Shown here piece after piece: positions 8,940 to 17,712 of a DNA stretch of 53,051 bases (position 1 is its first letter; the number at the start of each line of letters is the position of its first letter). The notes beneath the pieces were generated by a model. The model had not been told where the DNA came from and did no database searches. It saw only the letters and a list, made by a program, of their open reading frames with translations. This DNA is from Verrucomicrobiota bacterium. GTDB taxonomy: Bacteria > Verrucomicrobiota > Verrucomicrobiia > Chthoniobacterales > Terrimicrobiaceae. The position numbers and the translations under genes were made by a program. Location: NCBI GenBank assembly GCA_017305195.1, contig JAFKMU010000066.1:1-53051 (forward strand), in the 5' to 3' direction.

Positions 8940-9587
8940 CTACTTCCCCTCCCGCAGCGCCGCCTGCCACTTCGCCTCGACGGCAGCGTCGACTTTCGGA
9001 AGCTCGCAGGCTCTCACGACCTCGGTGCAAAGCTCCGCCATCCGTGCCAGCCGGTTCCCCTCGGCATCGGCCCCATCGAAATACCCGGAGTACAACTCGT
9101 CGTTTACATAGCCTGCGAGATGGAAAACCACGTCGTCCCGCCACTGGCTCTTCGGACGACCCGAGTACCCGGTCTTCTTTAGTTCCTCGAACCACAGCGC
9201 CGCGATCTCGCGGCACAGCTCGCCTGAGATATCAAACTCCCTCATCACGATCTCCGGCGACGCGTTCCGATCCCTCACCACGGTCACAATCACCCGCCCA
9301 GTCTCCTCCGTCGCCTTTTGAATGCTGAAGGCCACGACCTGGTTCTCCGCCGCATAAAAGAGCCCCTGCACCTCGGCAAACCGATCGATCCTGCGCGTTG
9401 CGATCTCGATATACTCCGCGAGTCTCTTGTTCCCGGAGGAATACATACCCTGCATGATCGGCCCATCCTCCGGCCGCAAAGTCGGCTCCGCCGCTCCACC
9501 CGTCGCAGCAAGGCAGAGAGAGAAAAGCAAAGTCCCGAGCCGCACGCTCAACATCCCGTCAGAAATTTTAGCGAAGCGTGACGCCAT
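8940..9587 (-). CDS. Secreted hypothetical protein
   Basis: 215 residues with an N-terminal signal (hydrophobic LGTLLFSLCLAATGGAA, cleavage after GAA). The mature part is acidic and helical, with FAEVQGLFYAAENQVVAF, TGRVIVTVVRDRNAS and a Trp/Glu-rich C terminus. No family recognised. A start at 9554 (MLSVRLG) would give a shorter signal peptide and is equally possible. It is followed closely by the 81-residue gene. Confidence 0.65.
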   Translation of the reverse strand: MASRFAKISDGMLSVRLGTLLFSLCLAATGGAAEPTLRPEDGPIMQGMYSSGNKRLAEYIEIATRRIDRFAEVQGLFYAAENQVVAFSIQKATEETGRVIVTVVRDRNASPEIVMREFDISGELCREIAALWFEELKKTGYSGRPKSQWRDDVVFHLAGYVNDELYSGYFDGADAEGNRLARMAELCTEVVRACELPKVDAAVEAKWQAALREGK

Positions 9588-9707
9588 GGGTTTTCTCTGG
9601 ATGCCGAAGCAAAGACTTTTCCCCGGCCAGCCTCAAGGAAATAGAACAAAGTGATCCGCCCGCTCCATCCTTCCGGCACAAACCCGCCGCGCGCGCAGCC
9701 GACATCC

Positions 9708-10808
9708 TCACCCCACCCGCACCTTAGCCAGCCCGAGGAAGGCCGCCAAGGGGCGCAGCGCGGCGAGCACCACGGCGCGATCCGCCACGTTTGTCGAGGC
9801 AACCAGTTCGCCCGCCGCGCGATCTGCGCGCGGGTCCACGTGGCCGATGATCTCGCCGTCCGCCAGCAGCGGCAGCGCGTAGTACCCGCGCACCCGCTTC
9901 GCCGCAGGCGTGTAAACCTCCCACGTGTAATCAAAGCCCCACACCGCGCGCGCCACCGCCCGGTCGTAAACCACCGGGTCCAGCGGAGCCAGCAGCACAG
10001 GCCCCGGCTCCGTCATCGCACTGTCAAACACCCCCGCATCCTCCCGCAGGCAATACAGCACACGCCCGCCGCCCACCCGCACGGGTTGTATCACCTTTTC
10101 CACCAGTTCCCGCTGGCTCGACGTGAGGTGCGCCAGCCTCCGCTGCCGCAGACGCTCCAGGACGAGCCACCGCGCCTCCTCACGCGGCGAGGCCGCACGC
10201 GCCGCGACGATCTCACGCGGCAGCACGCGCTCCGTCAGGTCAAAGATGCGGCGAAAATTCTCCCGCCGCGCCACCATCAGCCGCCCGTGGAGGAAGAGCT
10301 TGTCCAGCGTCGTCCGCGCCAGCGACCCCATCGTCCCCCAGCCCGTCTCCGACCGCACCGCATCCGTAAAAGCCCCCGTACCCAGCGGCCCCTCGTCGCG
10401 GATGCGCCGCAGGATCACCCGCGCCATCCGCCGCTGGTCCGCATCCAGCATCCCGCCGTACCCCTCCCGCGTGCGCCGCGCCCGCATCGCCCGCGCGAGA
10501 TACCGGTACTCCGTCACCGGCAGCGCCACCAGCACGCCGCGCCCCGGAATGTAATGCTCAAAAAACTCCCGCTCCCCCGGCGCATACAGCGCCTCCAGCA
10601 GCCCGTCGCGCCGATACCCCGCCACGCGATTGCGCAAGATCAGGTCGTGCATTTTCCCGCACACGTCGATCGGGTCCATCTGCACATACCCGAGATGCCG
10701 TATTGCCTCCCCCACCGACACCCACGGAGTCGCCAGCCCTCCCGCCCGCAGGACAAACCCGCGAGCCTCCGCCACCGTCACCTCTCTGGGAACCACGCCA
10801 CGCGCCAT
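9708..10808 (-). CDS. ycaQ: AlkX/YcaQ-like winged-helix DNA glycosylase
   Basis: 366 residues from the ATG at 10808, which has a GA/GGGGGG-rich site just upstream; the open frame extends far upstream but that part is arginine/tryptophan-rich and non-coding in character. Motifs match the HTH_42/DUF1006 family: N-terminal HLGYVQMDPIDV containing the QxD catalytic pair (Q43, D45) described for AlkX (YcaQ), then HDLILRNRV, and C-terminal LLAPLDPVVYDR ... FDYTWEVYTPAAKRVRGYY and GHVDPRADR. In E. coli AlkX unhooks interstrand crosslinks by base excision. The N-terminal part looks slightly shorter than the E. coli protein. It is divergently placed from the protease gene. Confidence 0.85.
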   Translation of the reverse strand: MARGVVPREVTVAEARGFVLRAGGLATPWVSVGEAIRHLGYVQMDPIDVCGKMHDLILRNRVAGYRRDGLLEALYAPGEREFFEHYIPGRGVLVALPVTEYRYLARAMRARRTREGYGGMLDADQRRMARVILRRIRDEGPLGTGAFTDAVRSETGWGTMGSLARTTLDKLFLHGRLMVARRENFRRIFDLTERVLPREIVAARAASPREEARWLVLERLRQRRLAHLTSSQRELVEKVIQPVRVGGGRVLYCLREDAGVFDSAMTEPGPVLLAPLDPVVYDRAVARAVWGFDYTWEVYTPAAKRVRGYYALPLLADGEIIGHVDPRADRAAGELVASTNVADRAVVLAALRPLAAFLGLAKVRVG

Positions 10809-11292
10809 AAACGAGCCCCCCTCTATGCCCAAACCCACGCCCCTTGTCGACTCCGCGCATCCGCCCGGCGCTGGAGCCTGTCGGTAAACGGACCATGGCC
10901 GTACGGCGCGGCGGGAATACAGAGCGCATCCTCTGCAATCCGGGAGCGAGCCACCACGCGGCCGCACACTGTATTCCCACCGCCAGCCGCCAGCCGGCCA
11001 ATTTCCCAACAGGCTCTCCGAGCGGTTGAAACAACAGTGCAACTGGTGAGCGGCGAACGCCCCGGGAGTGGTCGCCATGGCGCTGGTGGCGACCGCGACG
11101 CTGCCGGGATGCCCCGTCCCAGGCACCCAATACCTCCGGGCCGCCCTCGCCGCCGCCGGGCACGGGTTCCAGGTCGTTATGAAAATCGCTAGCACCGGCA
11201 TTAGGACCGAAATTAGGGATCTCCCCCCGCCCCATTTTTTCCCTCGAAAATTTTCTCCTGTTAGCTAGGATTCCCCCCAGGCTTTCCCAACC
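10809..11292. other. Non-coding divergent promoter region
   Basis: Between the minus-strand glycosylase and the plus-strand protease. It contains a short hairpin at about 11068-11094 with arms GGTCGCC and GGCGACC around a GC-rich loop. Open frames crossing it have no plausible start. No other structure seen. Confidence 0.45.
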
Positions 11293-12249
11293 ATGAACGG
11301 TCTCCCCAAATCTCTGCAACTGGTCGCCGCTCTCCTGCTCCTGACCGCCGCCTCCCTCCCTGCCGTCATCGTCGCCGGGGGAGACGGGACGCAAAACGAC
11401 ACCGCCCCCGCCAGCGACCAGGGCTGGAGCTACGTCGGCTCGGTGAACTACTCCGATGGCAGCCTCAATGCCAGCGGCATCTATCTCGGGCAATACGGCG
11501 GCAGCTACTGGGTGCTCACCGCCAACCATGTCGCCAGCTCGGGACTGGGCAGCTACACGCTCAATGGCACCACCTACGGATTCGTCACCGGCTCCGGGCA
11601 GCGCGTCGGCACGCTCGACCTCTACGTGGTCCAGATCAGCATCACCGACCCCGGCGACCCGCTCCTCTCCGTGAGCAATCTCTCCCTCGCCACCTCCTCC
11701 CCGTTGCTCGACACCCCCCTCACCATGGTCGGCTACGGCAGGAACCGCGCCGCCGACCTCACGACGTATTACGTCAATACGTCCACCAATCCCTACACCT
11801 GGTCGACCACCAGCTCTCCCAACACCACTAAATTCTACGGCTATCAATACGCCTCAGGCAATACCAAGCGCTGGGGCTCCAACACCTCCGAGGGCACCTC
11901 GACCCAGTCCGGCACCACCTACCTCGTCACCGATTTCGACGCTGTCGTCGGCGAAGCGCAGGCCGCCATCGGCGACTCGGGCGGAGGCGTCTTTGCCTAC
12001 AATTCCGCCACCGGCCAGTACGAGCTCGCCGGGGTGATGGTCTCGATCATCGGCTACAGCGGCCAGACACCCGTCGGCCAGCTCCCCAGCAACGCGGTCT
12101 TTGGCAACCAAACCTACTCCATCGACATCGCCACTTATCGCGACGATATCCTTTCCGCCGTGCCCGAGCCCTCCTCCCTCGCCCTGCTCGCCGCCGCCTC
12201 CCTCCTGCTCCTCCTCCGAAAACGCCGCCCCGCCCCGCAGCATCGCTAG
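11293..12249 (+). CDS. Trypsin-like (S1) serine protease with PEP-CTERM anchor
   Basis: 318 residues. Signal peptide (MNGLPKSLQLVAALLLLTAA), a chymotrypsin-fold domain, and the sorting tail AVPEPSSLALLAAAS followed by a Leu-rich helix and RKRR. The catalytic triad is visible: His79 in VLTANHVAS, Asp109 in GTLDLYVVQI, Ser229 in IGDSGGGVF. Most PEP-CTERM cargo is structural or unknown, so an intact protease with this tail is worth noting. It would be exported by Sec, cut by an exosortase and act at the envelope or outside the cell; the substrate is unknown. Confidence 0.9.
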   Translation: MNGLPKSLQLVAALLLLTAASLPAVIVAGGDGTQNDTAPASDQGWSYVGSVNYSDGSLNASGIYLGQYGGSYWVLTANHVASSGLGSYTLNGTTYGFVTGSGQRVGTLDLYVVQISITDPGDPLLSVSNLSLATSSPLLDTPLTMVGYGRNRAADLTTYYVNTSTNPYTWSTTSSPNTTKFYGYQYASGNTKRWGSNTSEGTSTQSGTTYLVTDFDAVVGEAQAAIGDSGGGVFAYNSATGQYELAGVMVSIIGYSGQTPVGQLPSNAVFGNQTYSIDIATYRDDILSAVPEPSSLALLAAASLLLLLRKRRPAPQHR

Positions 12250-12303
12250 CGCCGTTTCCGGCGACGCCTCGGTTTTTCCTGCCCAGGGCGGGGAGAGTTA
12301 TGC

Positions 12304-12663
12304 TTGGCTAAGGACCAAGTGAACCCCGACGCTCCAGCCCCCCGCACGGAAGCGCCCCCGGCGAAGTCCGCGTTCTTCCTCCGCCATCGTCGCAAGATGC
12401 AAATCGGCGGCGGCATTGCCTTTGCCGTTCTGGCCCTGTGGATGAATTCGTTAACCGCCGTGAATAGCGACCCTCCCGCCGCGCACGCCGCCCCGCATGC
12501 CACGCCGACCTTTCTCGACGGCTTCGCGCTCATCGTGATCCTCAACCTCGTGGCGGTCGCCTTTGCCATCGCGGCCTTCCGTGGCAGCCTGCGCCTCCTG
12601 CCCGGCATCGCGGCCTTCGCCATCCTCGTCGGCGCGGCGCTGGCGGTGTGTTATTATCGCTAA
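12304..12663 (+). CDS. Small membrane protein of unknown function
   Basis: 119 residues from a TTG start. A proline/alanine-rich cytoplasmic stretch, a first helix (about 34-50), a short loop and two further helices (about 72-92, 98-116). The opposite-strand frame is arginine-rich and implausible, supporting this strand. The stop codons of this gene and the convergent Cys-rich gene overlap by four bases. A start at ATG 12397 is an alternative. Confidence 0.55.
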   Translation: MAKDQVNPDAPAPRTEAPPAKSAFFLRHRRKMQIGGGIAFAVLALWMNSLTAVNSDPPAAHAAPHATPTFLDGFALIVILNLVAVAFAIAAFRGSLRLLPGIAAFAILVGAALAVCYYR

Positions 12664-13001
12664 GCGGTTTTCAGGTAAACCTTGCCCGACTTGTCGATGA
12701 GAAAGTCCGAGTATTCCCGCGTATTACCGAGGCGTGCGATGATGGCCGGGTCCTGCCCGCCGTAGCGCAGATCGGAGACGCAGCAGATTTGAATCGCCGC
12801 GCACGCCTGCTCGACCTCCTCCGCCGTCCCGGGCTGCCGGATAAAGAAAGTGTCTAGATCATCCCAGGCCAGTTCACTCACCAGCGCAGGCGCGCATCCC
12901 TGCGGAGCCGCGCAAGCCAGACACTGCCCGCGCGAGTAAAACGGCCCCGGCACCCCGCGCGGGTCGCGGTTGGGATGTTGGCAATACCCGGCAGTGCTCA
13001 T
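12660..13001 (-). CDS. Cysteine-rich small soluble protein
   Basis: 113 residues with Cys at positions in CQHPNRDP, GQCLACAAPQGC and AIQICCVSDLRYGG, plus an acidic WDDLDTFFI segment. The cysteine spacing suggests zinc or iron-sulfur binding, but no known signature fits exactly. It ends by four-base overlap with the opposite gene. Hypothetical protein. Confidence 0.6.
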   Translation of the reverse strand: MSTAGYCQHPNRDPRGVPGPFYSRGQCLACAAPQGCAPALVSELAWDDLDTFFIRQPGTAEEVEQACAAIQICCVSDLRYGGQDPAIIARLGNTREYSDFLIDKSGKVYLKTA

Positions 13002-13129
13002 CGTCGGCGGATTGGTTTCCTCTCGGCCTCCCAGGCTGCCGCCGCCCGGCCCATGGCGTCGAGCCCATTTTGCCCCGGCGGGGCTTCACCCGCATTGCCT
13101 TGCGCGCGCTCCTCGTCTACCTTTTCAGC

Positions 13130-13336
13130 ATGCCAACCCCCGCGGCCCTTTTCGGAATGATCCTTTTCGGAGGAATCGGAATGGGGGCGTTCATCTACGG
13201 CAAAAAGTCAGGTTCGCTGAAACCCGTGATCATCGGCATCGCGCTGATGGCCTACCCCTATTTCGTGGAAAGCAGCGGGCTCATTTTCCTCATTGGCGCG
13301 CTGCTGACCGCCTCGCTCTTTCTCTTCCGCGACTGA
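13130..13336 (+). CDS. Small membrane protein (family often labelled 'amino acid transport protein')
   Basis: 68 residues from the ATG at 13130. Two to three hydrophobic helices: PAALFGMILFGGIGMGAF, a GKKSG turn, PVIIGIALMAYPYFV and a final LIGALLTASLFLF helix ending RD. This pattern belongs to a widespread tiny membrane protein family commonly annotated as amino acid transport protein without functional evidence. The upstream frame to 13070 adds an improbable arginine-rich extension. Confidence 0.7.
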   Translation: MPTPAALFGMILFGGIGMGAFIYGKKSGSLKPVIIGIALMAYPYFVESSGLIFLIGALLTASLFLFRD

Positions 13337-13604
13337 CCGCAGGCGATCCGCTCAGCCGACGCCGGGCGGGAGGCGGGGTCAATACACCTTACAGGATGAC
13401 TTTGCTCCCAATGAGGGAATACCGAGCGAGGAATGAAACCTGCCGCCATGGAGGAGCGCCCCCCTGCCGCGACGTGAGGGATTGAGGGATGGTTCCCCCC
13501 CGTAGGGTGGACATCTTGCCCACCTGCGAGCCCGGCGGCATAAGCAACCTTCCCCACAAGCCAGCCCCCTCCCTTTTCCCACCCCTCCAAAAAACCTCTT
13601 GCAT

Positions 13605-13628
13605 ATTACCATATAGCGATATAGTTAT
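13605..13628. promoter_or_regulatory. Operator-like imperfect palindrome before the sulfide operon
   Basis: ATTACCATAT (13605-13614), AGCG, ATATAGTTAT (13619-13628): the arms match at 8 of 10 positions. The site ends six bases before the ATG of the rhodanese gene, in an AT-rich patch unlike its surroundings, with TTGCAT just upstream as a possible -35. ArsR-type persulfide sensors (BigR/SqrR/YgaV) control similar operons from AT-rich palindromes; that regulator is not in the window. Confidence 0.5.
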
Positions 13629-13634
13629 TCCTAT

Positions 13635-14210
13635 ATGAGCGATACACAGACCACTTTGGACAGGCAGGCGCGCCTCGTGGCGCCGGGGCAGATGCCGGTG
13701 CGCGATGCGCTGCTCCTCGATGTGCGGACCCCGGCGGAATACGAGGAGGCGCATATCGCGGGTTCCGTCCTGCATCCCTTGAGCGAACTCTCCACCGACG
13801 CGGTGCGTTCGCTCGCGGAGGGAAAGAGCGCCTGCGTCGTCATTTGCCGCTCGGGCAATCGCGCCCGGCAGGCGGCGGAGCGGCTCGCGGCCTGCGGCCT
13901 GGGCAATCTCCAGATCCTCGATGGCGGCGTGCTCGCCTGGGAGGCCGCCGGACTGCCCCTGAATCGCGGCGCCAAGATGATGTCCCTGGAACGCCAGGTG
14001 CGCATCGCCGCCGGGGCGCTCGTCTTCACCGGCGCGGCGCTCGGCTTTTTTGTCAGCCCGGCCTGGATCGGGCTCTGCGCCTTCGTCGGCGCGGGCCTCA
14101 TGTTTGCCGGCATCACGGATACCTGCGGCATGGGCATGATCATCGCCCGCATGCCGTGGAATACCCGCCGCCGCTCCGAGATCGGCGCCTGCTGCTCCGT
14201 TTCCAAGTAA
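13635..14210 (+). CDS. Rhodanese with YgaP-type membrane domain
   Basis: 191 residues. Residues 15-110 are a rhodanese domain with LLLDVRTPAEYEEAHIAGS and the active-site loop CRSGNRA (Cys71). Residues about 116-165 form two membrane helices of the DUF2892/YgaP type, followed by the conserved TDTCGMGMIIARMPWN. YgaP-like proteins are inner-membrane sulfur carriers taking sulfane sulfur onto the rhodanese cysteine. First gene of a tight operon: the next ATG is 20 bases after the stop. The product probably works with the downstream persulfide dioxygenase-like enzyme and exporter in sulfide removal. Confidence 0.9.
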   Translation: MSDTQTTLDRQARLVAPGQMPVRDALLLDVRTPAEYEEAHIAGSVLHPLSELSTDAVRSLAEGKSACVVICRSGNRARQAAERLAACGLGNLQILDGGVLAWEAAGLPLNRGAKMMSLERQVRIAAGALVFTGAALGFFVSPAWIGLCAFVGAGLMFAGITDTCGMGMIIARMPWNTRRRSEIGACCSVSK

Positions 14211-14230
14211 CCCTCCACCCATCCACTCCC

Positions 14231-15667
14231 ATGTTTCTCCGACAAATCTTTGACCCCTATCTCGCGCAATACGCCTACCTCATCGGCTGCCAGCGCACCG
14301 GCGAGGCGCTCATCATCGACCCCGAGCGCGACATCGGCCGCTACCAGGCTCTCGCCGCCGAGAATGGCCTGCGCATCACCGCCGTGGCCGAGACGCACAT
14401 CCATGCCGACTTCGTCAGCGGCGGGCGCGAGTTTGCCCGCGATGCCGCCGTGCATCTCTATCTCTCCGCCGAGGGCGGACCCGGCTGGACCTACCAGTGG
14501 CCGCAGGACCGCCCTCATACGCATCTGCTGAAACACGGCGACCACTTCATGGTGGGCAACATCCGCGTCGAGGCCATTCACACCCCGGGCCACACCCCCG
14601 AGCACCTGAGCTACCTCATCACCGATCTCGGCGGCGGAGCCGATGAGCCGATCGCGCTGGCCACGGGTGATTTTGTCTTCGTCGGCGATGTCGGCCGCCC
14701 CGACCTCCTCGAGTCCGCCGCCGGGCAAAAAGGCGTGATGGAACCCTCCGCCCGCCGTCTCCAGGAGTCCCTCCAGGAACGTCTCACGCCCTACGCGGAT
14801 TATCTCCAGATCCTCCCGGCCCACGGCGCGGGCAGCGCCTGCGGCAAGGCCCTCGGGGCCGTGCCCACCACGACGCTCGGCTACGAGCGGAGATTCAACA
14901 GCGCGCTGCGGCTCGCCCTCTCCGACCGCGACGCCTTTGTGAAGGACATCCTCTCCGGCCAGCCGGAGCCGCCCCTCTACTTTGCCACCATGAAGCGGGT
15001 GAACCGCGACGGCATCGCCATCACGGGCGGGGTCCCCACCCCGGCCCGCCTCGACGCGCAGGCATTCGCCGCCCTCGCCGCCGACCCCGCCCTGCGCATC
15101 CTCGACACGAGAAACGACCGCGCCGAGTTTGACTCCGCCCACGTCGCCCGGGCCATCCACGCGCCGCTGCATTCGCCGTTTTTCTCCACCTCCGCCGGGT
15201 CCTACCTCGACGAGAGCGACCGCATCCTGCTCGTCATCGAGCACGCGGAGGACGCCGATCTCGCCGTGCGCCAGCTCTACCGCATCGGCTTTGACCACGT
15301 CGCCGGATGGATCACCGCCGCCGACGCCCGCCAGGCCGGTCTCATGGCCGACGCCGAGCCGCGCATTGACTTCTCCGCCTTTGACCCCGCCCGCGCCGTC
15401 GCCGAGGGCGAGATCATCGACGTCCGCACCACGGCGGAGTTTCAGCACGGGCACCTCGCCGGGGCCCGGTCCTTCCCCTACACCCGGCTGCGCACCCGCG
15501 TCGGCGAACTCCCCCGGAGCCGCCGCCTCTACATCCACTGCGGCACAGGCAAGCGCGCCTCGCTCGCCGCCTCCTACCTGCGCTCCACCGGCTACGACGC
15601 CGTCCACGTCGACGGAGTCTGCGAGGAATGCGAGCGCATCGCGCAGGCGGAGGGAGCCGTACACTAA
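14231..15667 (+). CDS. Metallo-beta-lactamase fold hydrolase fused to two rhodanese domains (persulfide dioxygenase-like)
   Basis: 478 residues from the ATG at 14231 (the open frame runs further back, through the rhodanese gene, without coding character). Residues 1-245 are an ETHE1-like MBL domain: THIHADFVSG (H56, H58, D60), HTPGHTPEH (H117, H121), FVGDVGRPDL (D153) and ILPAHGAGSACGK. Two rhodanese domains follow. The first (about 270-365) has VIEHAED where the catalytic cysteine should be, so it is inactive; the second (about 380-470) keeps CGTGKR (Cys437). ETHE1 relatives oxidise glutathione persulfide to sulfite, which the following TauE-type gene could export. The stop codon directly abuts the next ATG. 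Confidence 0.9.
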   Translation: MFLRQIFDPYLAQYAYLIGCQRTGEALIIDPERDIGRYQALAAENGLRITAVAETHIHADFVSGGREFARDAAVHLYLSAEGGPGWTYQWPQDRPHTHLLKHGDHFMVGNIRVEAIHTPGHTPEHLSYLITDLGGGADEPIALATGDFVFVGDVGRPDLLESAAGQKGVMEPSARRLQESLQERLTPYADYLQILPAHGAGSACGKALGAVPTTTLGYERRFNSALRLALSDRDAFVKDILSGQPEPPLYFATMKRVNRDGIAITGGVPTPARLDAQAFAALAADPALRILDTRNDRAEFDSAHVARAIHAPLHSPFFSTSAGSYLDESDRILLVIEHAEDADLAVRQLYRIGFDHVAGWITAADARQAGLMADAEPRIDFSAFDPARAVAEGEIIDVRTTAEFQHGHLAGARSFPYTRLRTRVGELPRSRRLYIHCGTGKRASLAASYLRSTGYDAVHVDGVCEECERIAQAEGAVH

Positions 15668-16456
15668 ATGCACCTGGCGCTGCTCTACGGCGCGATCGTG
15701 GGCCTCTCCCTCGGCCTCACCGGCGGGGGAGGCTCGATCTTTGCCGTGCCCCTGCTCGTCTACGGGCTCGGGCTGGACTTTCGCAGCGCCGTCGCGCTCT
15801 CGCTCGCCATCGTCGGCCTCACCGCCGCCTACGGCGCGATCCTTCAGGCCCGGCGCGGTCATGTCCTCTGGGGGGCGGGCATCGTCCTCGGCCTCGGGGG
15901 CATCGCCGCCGCGCCGCTCGGAGCCTGGATCGGCGCGCAGATGCCGCAGCGGCTCTCGCTGCTGCTCTTTGCCGCGCTCATGATCTTCATCGGCGTACGC
16001 ATGCTGCGCCAGCGGGAGGGAGAGATCGCCGCCTCCTGGATACGCTGCCGCCGCACGCCCGACGGCCGCCCCCACTTCAGCTTCCCCTGCGCGGGCAAGC
16101 TCTTCGCCGCAGGCGTCTTCTCCGGCATCCTCTCGGGCATCTTCGGCGTCGGCGGGGGATTCCTCATCGTCCCCGCCCTCATCCTCGTGGCCTGCATCAG
16201 TATCGAGAGCGCGCTGGCCACCTCGCTCGTCGGCATCGTGCTCATCGCCGCCTCAGGCTTCGCCGCCAACGCCTCCCACCTCTCCAGCGGCGACGGCGTC
16301 CTAGCCGCGTGGTTCTTCGCCGGTTCCGCCCTCGGCATGACCGCAGGCGTCTGGGCCAAGTCCCTCCTTCCCTCCCGCGCGCTCAACCTCATCTTTGGCC
16401 TCAGCGTCATCGGCGTCGCCCTCTACGTCGTCGCCCGCAACCTCACCCACGCCTAA
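15668..16456 (+). CDS. TauE/SafE (TSUP) family anion exporter
   Basis: 262-residue membrane protein with about eight helices and the two internal Gly-rich repeats typical of TSUP proteins: GLSLGLTGGGGSIFAVPLL near the N terminus and SGIFGVGGGFLIVPAL at mid-protein. In this operon sulfite, thiosulfate or a related sulfur anion is the logical substrate. It starts on the base after the preceding stop, so translation is coupled. Direction and substrate are inferred from family and context. Confidence 0.9.
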   Translation: MHLALLYGAIVGLSLGLTGGGGSIFAVPLLVYGLGLDFRSAVALSLAIVGLTAAYGAILQARRGHVLWGAGIVLGLGGIAAAPLGAWIGAQMPQRLSLLLFAALMIFIGVRMLRQREGEIAASWIRCRRTPDGRPHFSFPCAGKLFAAGVFSGILSGIFGVGGGFLIVPALILVACISIESALATSLVGIVLIAASGFAANASHLSSGDGVLAAWFFAGSALGMTAGVWAKSLLPSRALNLIFGLSVIGVALYVVARNLTHA

Positions 16457-16864
16457 CGCGGGTTTTAAACAAAGACGCCCCTCGCCCCGGCGACGCGGCC
16501 CCCATCCCGCCAGGCCGCCTTCCCCTTTCACCGTGCATAGAGTCTCAGGGTTTCACTCGCAAAGGAGCAGTCAATCTCCTGAACCAGCGCGACCCGGGCC
16601 GTCAGGAAATCGAGTCTCCCTCTGGCGGCGCTCCGCCCGCGAGCCCGACGCCCCCTCCGCCGCCGTGAAATACCCTGCTCCGCTCCCGCGCAGCCCCGGA
16701 AAGCTCCGCGCTCCGCCCCCCACGATCCGCCCTCGACCGCGAACCCGCGCCGTGCTTTAGTAAGCGGGTAATCCACGCAGGCCTGAGCCGGGGAGGTCGT
16801 TCACAAATCCGGCGTCACTTCACACCCTTCCGCACACCTCACCCAGCCACCCCCTCCCCACCCC
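16457..16864. other. Non-coding stretch
   Basis: About 400 GC-rich bases after the exporter gene and before the PNPOx-family gene. Open frames on both strands are arginine/proline-rich without supported starts. No repeat or palindrome noticed. Confidence 0.45.
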
Positions 16865-17467
16865 ATGGCCCGGAAATACATGCATCTCGTCCTCACGCCT
16901 GCCGTGCAGCGGGCGCAGGATCGCTACTTCGGCGGGCACGATGTCGTCGACGACGCGCCGGAGACAGACCCCTTCACCGACCACGAGGCGGACTTCATCG
17001 CCGCCCGCGACAGCTTTTACATGGCCACCGTGAGCGAGACCGGCTGGCCGTACCTGCAACATCGCGGCGGCCCCGCCGGATTCGTCAAAATCCTCGGGCC
17101 GAACTTCCTCGGTTTCGCCGACTTCCAAGGCAACCAGCAGCTCCTCTCCACCGGCAACCTCGCCGCCAACGACCGCGTCGCCATCTTCATGATGGACTAC
17201 CCCCGCCGCGCCCGGCTGAAGCTCCTCGGCCGCGCCCGCGTCCTCGACGCCCGCGAGCATCCCGAGCTCGTCGAGACCCTCGCCCCCGAGACCCTCCGCT
17301 CCCGGACCGAGCGCATCTTTCTCATCAAGGTCATCTCCTACGACTGGAACTGCCCGAAATACATCACCCCGCGCTTCACCCAGCCGGAGGTGGAAAAACT
17401 CATCACCCCGCTCCAGGCCCGCATCGCCGAACTCGAGGCCGAACTCGCCAGACGCCCGCCCGCCTGA
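16865..17467 (+). CDS. Pyridoxamine 5'-phosphate oxidase family flavoprotein
   Basis: 200 residues. The split-barrel core reads DFIAARDSFYMATVSETGWPYLQHRGGPAGFVK, then FADFQGNQQLLSTGNLAAN and RARLKLLGRARVLD, the usual PNPOx-like FMN-binding order; a helical coiled-coil tail rich in Glu/Ala (EAELARRPPA) ends the protein. The length and the N-terminal MHLVLTPAVQRAQDRYF block match the subgroup of PNPOx-like proteins that are not vitamin B6 enzymes and probably bind FMN or F420/heme for general reductase activity. Substrate unknown. Confidence 0.85.
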   Translation: MARKYMHLVLTPAVQRAQDRYFGGHDVVDDAPETDPFTDHEADFIAARDSFYMATVSETGWPYLQHRGGPAGFVKILGPNFLGFADFQGNQQLLSTGNLAANDRVAIFMMDYPRRARLKLLGRARVLDAREHPELVETLAPETLRSRTERIFLIKVISYDWNCPKYITPRFTQPEVEKLITPLQARIAELEAELARRPPA

Positions 17468-17587
17468 ACCCGGGCGCGTCCGCTTCTCTTCCACCCGCGT
17501 GAGCCAGGAGAGGGGGACACGCCTCATTTCTCAGGCCGCCTCTATCCTACGCCCGGGAAATCCCCCCGCGATCGCATTGACGCCAGC

Positions 17588-17690
17588 ACGCCCGGGGAGT
17601 AGTGAGGGAGTCAGGTTGGTCAACGTTCCGTGGAATCGGCATTCCCGAAAGGTCAGGCCGGTGTCCCCGCGGTGCGGAGACCGGCTTATC
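17588..17690 (+). ncRNA. Probable yybP-ykoY (Mn2+) riboswitch
   Basis: The leader contains GGGGAGTAG (17594-17602), GTCAACG from about 17619, a CGGC block near 17637, GGCCGGTGT (17656-17664) and GAGACC (17677-17682) in the order of the yybP-ykoY aptamer, whose hallmarks are GGGGAGUAG, UCAA, CGGC and GACC. The closing stem can form between GCCCGG (17590-17595, one bulged C) and CCGGC (17681-17685). The same 3' strand can instead pair with GCCGGT (17657-17662), giving a possible switch. The start codon of the SmbP-like gene follows 23 bases later. Called by eye; a covariance search is needed to confirm it. Confidence 0.65.
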
Positions 17691-17712
17691 ATTCCACAAT
17701 CCACCCCATCCC

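Noticed and set aside
9651..11192. Plus-strand frame opposite the AlkX-like gene, and the N-terminal extension of that gene to 11201
   Set aside because: Arg/Pro/His-rich composition; the minus-strand family alignment begins at the ATG at 10808.
13631..16075. Long minus-strand open frame (over 800 codons) opposite the sulfide operon
   Set aside because: Its translation is Gly/Ala/Arg/Glu-rich with no domain; it mirrors the codon bias of the well-supported plus-strand genes.
16528..16776. 82-codon minus-strand frame in the gap after the exporter gene
   Set aside because: Half of it is arginine/glycine-rich and no start or family supports it.
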